Positions 61,864 through 64,000 of a stretch of DNA of 64,000 nt are shown in pieces (position 1 is the first letter of the stretch; each line of letters opens with the position of its first letter). Source of the DNA: Branchiostoma floridae (taxonomy: Eukaryota > Chordata > Leptocardii > Amphioxiformes > Branchiostomatidae); the NCBI RefSeq assembly GCF_000003815.2, contig NC_049979.1, forward strand, positions 10,229,505 to 10,293,504. Reading direction: 5' to 3'. Below the pieces are notes generated by a model that ran no database searches, had not been told where the DNA came from, and saw only the letters and a program-made list of their open reading frames with translations. Both the position numbers and the translations under genes were made by a program.

Positions 61864-62545
61864 TCAGGTAGGGGACAGGTCACTGTTTGGTCCGCCGGTC
61901 AAAACTGGAGTCCTGCCTTGCGCTGTCGACAACTGTCCGAGCCTGGGAAAACAATGACAGGATATAAATGCTGACCTTGCGTATAAAACCTTGCCCATAC
62001 ACCTAGCCTTGTTTGATGACCACCCGCCGATAAGTTTACACTGTTTCGTAACTTTCCTGGCCAATGCAGCAGTACAGAAGAAATCATGCGATTAACAGAT
62101 AATTGCCTTTCAACATTTGCAAAATGTTTTAACTGCAGGGTGCCTGACTTGAGTTGGGGAGGTAAAAGGCAGTGGGAGGTTAGAGCTTTGACTATCTTTA
62201 ACCTTACCCTACCTTCACCTTACTGCTATGTTTTCTTTCTACCTTTGATTTCCGGTGGAGGCCATGGACTGACTCAGGAGACAATGGAAACTGGTCATCC
62301 CGTGACGATGGAATCTCACTTTACTTAAGTTACAACATTCTAAGTCAGCTTTGAAGTATGATGAGGACCGCGTATAGCATGCCTATATGGTACATCTATC
62401 GTACTTATATCTAACACCACTATATGATCCTATATACATTTCAGAGTGAGAGGAGATGTCTTACCAGCTTGTTGTTGGCTCGGATGGCACCGTGTTGCCA
62501 GCTGTGTTACCAGCGCCGCCTGTACTCCTGGTACGATGATCGGTA
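61864..62545 (-). CDS. Possible last two exons of an unidentified minus-strand gene
   Basis: A candidate exon 62465-62545 (81 nt) has a TGCAG acceptor and GTAAGA donor. A candidate terminal exon begins at 61942 after a strong TTTTCCCAG acceptor. In one joint frame they read TDHRTRSTGGAGNTAGNTVP and then LGQLSTAQGRTPVLTGGPNS, stopping at 61864. A second frame is also open across the junction and stops earlier, so the frame is not decided. No family is recognised and the upstream part was not found. Confidence 0.28.
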
Positions 62546-64000
62546 CTGCAGGGATGGAAAATGTTTGGCACATCTTTAGATTGTAGAGCACTGCAGTGCG
62601 ACAATCAATGGCATTTCGTGGATAGATGTTTTAGAAATATCAGCCTCAATATGCAGATGAACTTTAACTTAAAGGATTAATTTGCATAAATTTCTAAATA
62701 GCAAACCGACAATAGTTTTTATTTATTTAATCGGACGATCCACTCCTAATTAGAATTTCGGTTTCCTAAACGTTGACATTTTCTCAAAATCAACTTAAAA
62801 GCAGCAGTTTAACATTTTACAAGGCCATGGAACCTCGTACCAACATGAAATGATATAACCATGTAATAAGTATCTACGCTTTGCTCAGAAATGAATATGC
62901 AGTCGGGCCCCACGACATACACGTCCTGTCCAGTGTACGTAGATATGAAAAATGCAAGTCAGATATCTTCTGTTTAAACTGATTTCTTGACCATATGGCA
63001 ATAGTTCATTATTCCCCGCGTATTTCATTACTTAATTCGTTGCATTCACTACTGAAGACACAGCAGTTTTCCCAGTGTGTCTGATATCTACTTTCTTGTT
63101 TGTTCTGTTTTGTTTGTTTCTATTTCATTTCTCATTTGGTTGTGCTTAATGCCAACCCTCGCATGACAAAAGCGTTTCACTACGACGTTAAAATTGCCCG
63201 GTACTTCAAACCTAACGACCGAAACCATAATAACTATAATTATCACCATTAGCAATCCATCTCCTGTCATGCTGCTCCGTCTCGCCCCATATTGACCTTC
63301 GCGGTACGTATTAACCTCATGAACGTCACACGCATGTGTCATGAATCCGCTGTATTCCAAACACTTCCTAAGCCCAGTAGACATGCCTAATATTATTACA
63401 TGACATCCCTAGCTTGTCATGCATTTCAGCTAGACATAATATTCGTTACCATACCCTCCGACACCCCCCACCCCCAATACCACCTTACACCCACGCCGCC
63501 TGTGTTATTACTGGGTCGCTGGACGTCCTTTGTTCATACCGACACAATTATCAAATCAACAATTTTCGAGTGGTCGGAATATCAAAATAGCTCACGGCGA
63601 CGTACACATGAAGCACAGGGAACAGTGACGTGGGGGGGGGGTGTCCAGCAGGCTTCCAGAGATGAGATCTTGTGATGATGTCATCAAATCACTGACTACT
63701 ACATGTACTACTGATGTTCACACTTCCTCTCATCAACTTAGTCTGATTCCGTGAGATACATGTCAATAAGACGATGTAAAATTCACTTATCTCAATGTAC
63801 GCCTATTTTTTTTCGACAGTTGATTCACTGCTCCTGTACGGCTGTGAAGCACGGGAGGAATGTTATAGACGGTTACTATACTAGGATGCTTCGATATGTT
63901 CTCGACATAAACACCGTACCAACACTGCAGAAATATAGAGCTGTATGATAGACTGTCCAAGCTATTCCATAAAGCACGTAACAGGCGTCTGAGCTTGGAT
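62546..64000. other. Right edge, nothing recognised
   Basis: Moderately AT-rich sequence with short open frames without motifs or splice support. If the minus-strand gene above is real, its upstream exons should lie here or beyond the window. Confidence 0.35.

Overview
The window looks like genomic DNA of an invertebrate chordate, most likely a cephalochordate (amphioxus, Branchiostoma). The evidence is animal genes of vertebrate-like family and intron phase, short exons in long AT-rich introns, many SINEs and short inverted-repeat elements, and constant recurrence of the palindrome TACATGTA. No bacterial or viral coding signal is seen. The species assignment is inference.

Layout: (1) 954-17776, minus strand: 5' half of TTLL5, a tubulin polyglutamylase. 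Twenty coding exons could be joined in phase; the 3' end lies beyond position 1. (2) 18541-18957: short head-to-head promoter interval. (3) 18958-23527, plus: complete LYPLAL1, a serine hydrolase (5 exons). (4) 25310-36981, plus: complete RCE1, the CAAX prenyl endopeptidase of the ER (9 exons); its introns hold two copies of a 1.3-kb interspersed repeat and a 244-bp foldback. (5) 38949-54737, plus: two adjacent large genes that I do not recognise. Both have a TATA box, a signal peptide, a tandem-repeat coding array, one giant charged exon, a single transmembrane helix close to the C terminus and a short tail on a separate last exon, with the last intron in the same phase and place. The first carries three homologous exons and a roughly 170-residue Asp/Glu tract. 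The second carries thirteen 19-residue repeats, a coiled coil and a Ser-Gly cluster that could be glycosaminoglycan-modified. This pair is the best candidate for an undescribed system. (6) 54738-64000: mostly non-coding and repeat-rich, with a 2.5-kb inverted-repeat element containing a third copy of the 1.3-kb repeat, a SINE with a full-length 5S rRNA-like head, and two possible exons of an unidentified minus-strand gene.

TTLL5, LYPLAL1 and RCE1 are general cell-biology enzymes with no visible functional link. The two unknown genes look like a tandem family of regulated secreted or membrane proteins. Exon borders come from GT/AG sites, reading phase and family similarity recalled from memory; no alignment or transcript data were available.
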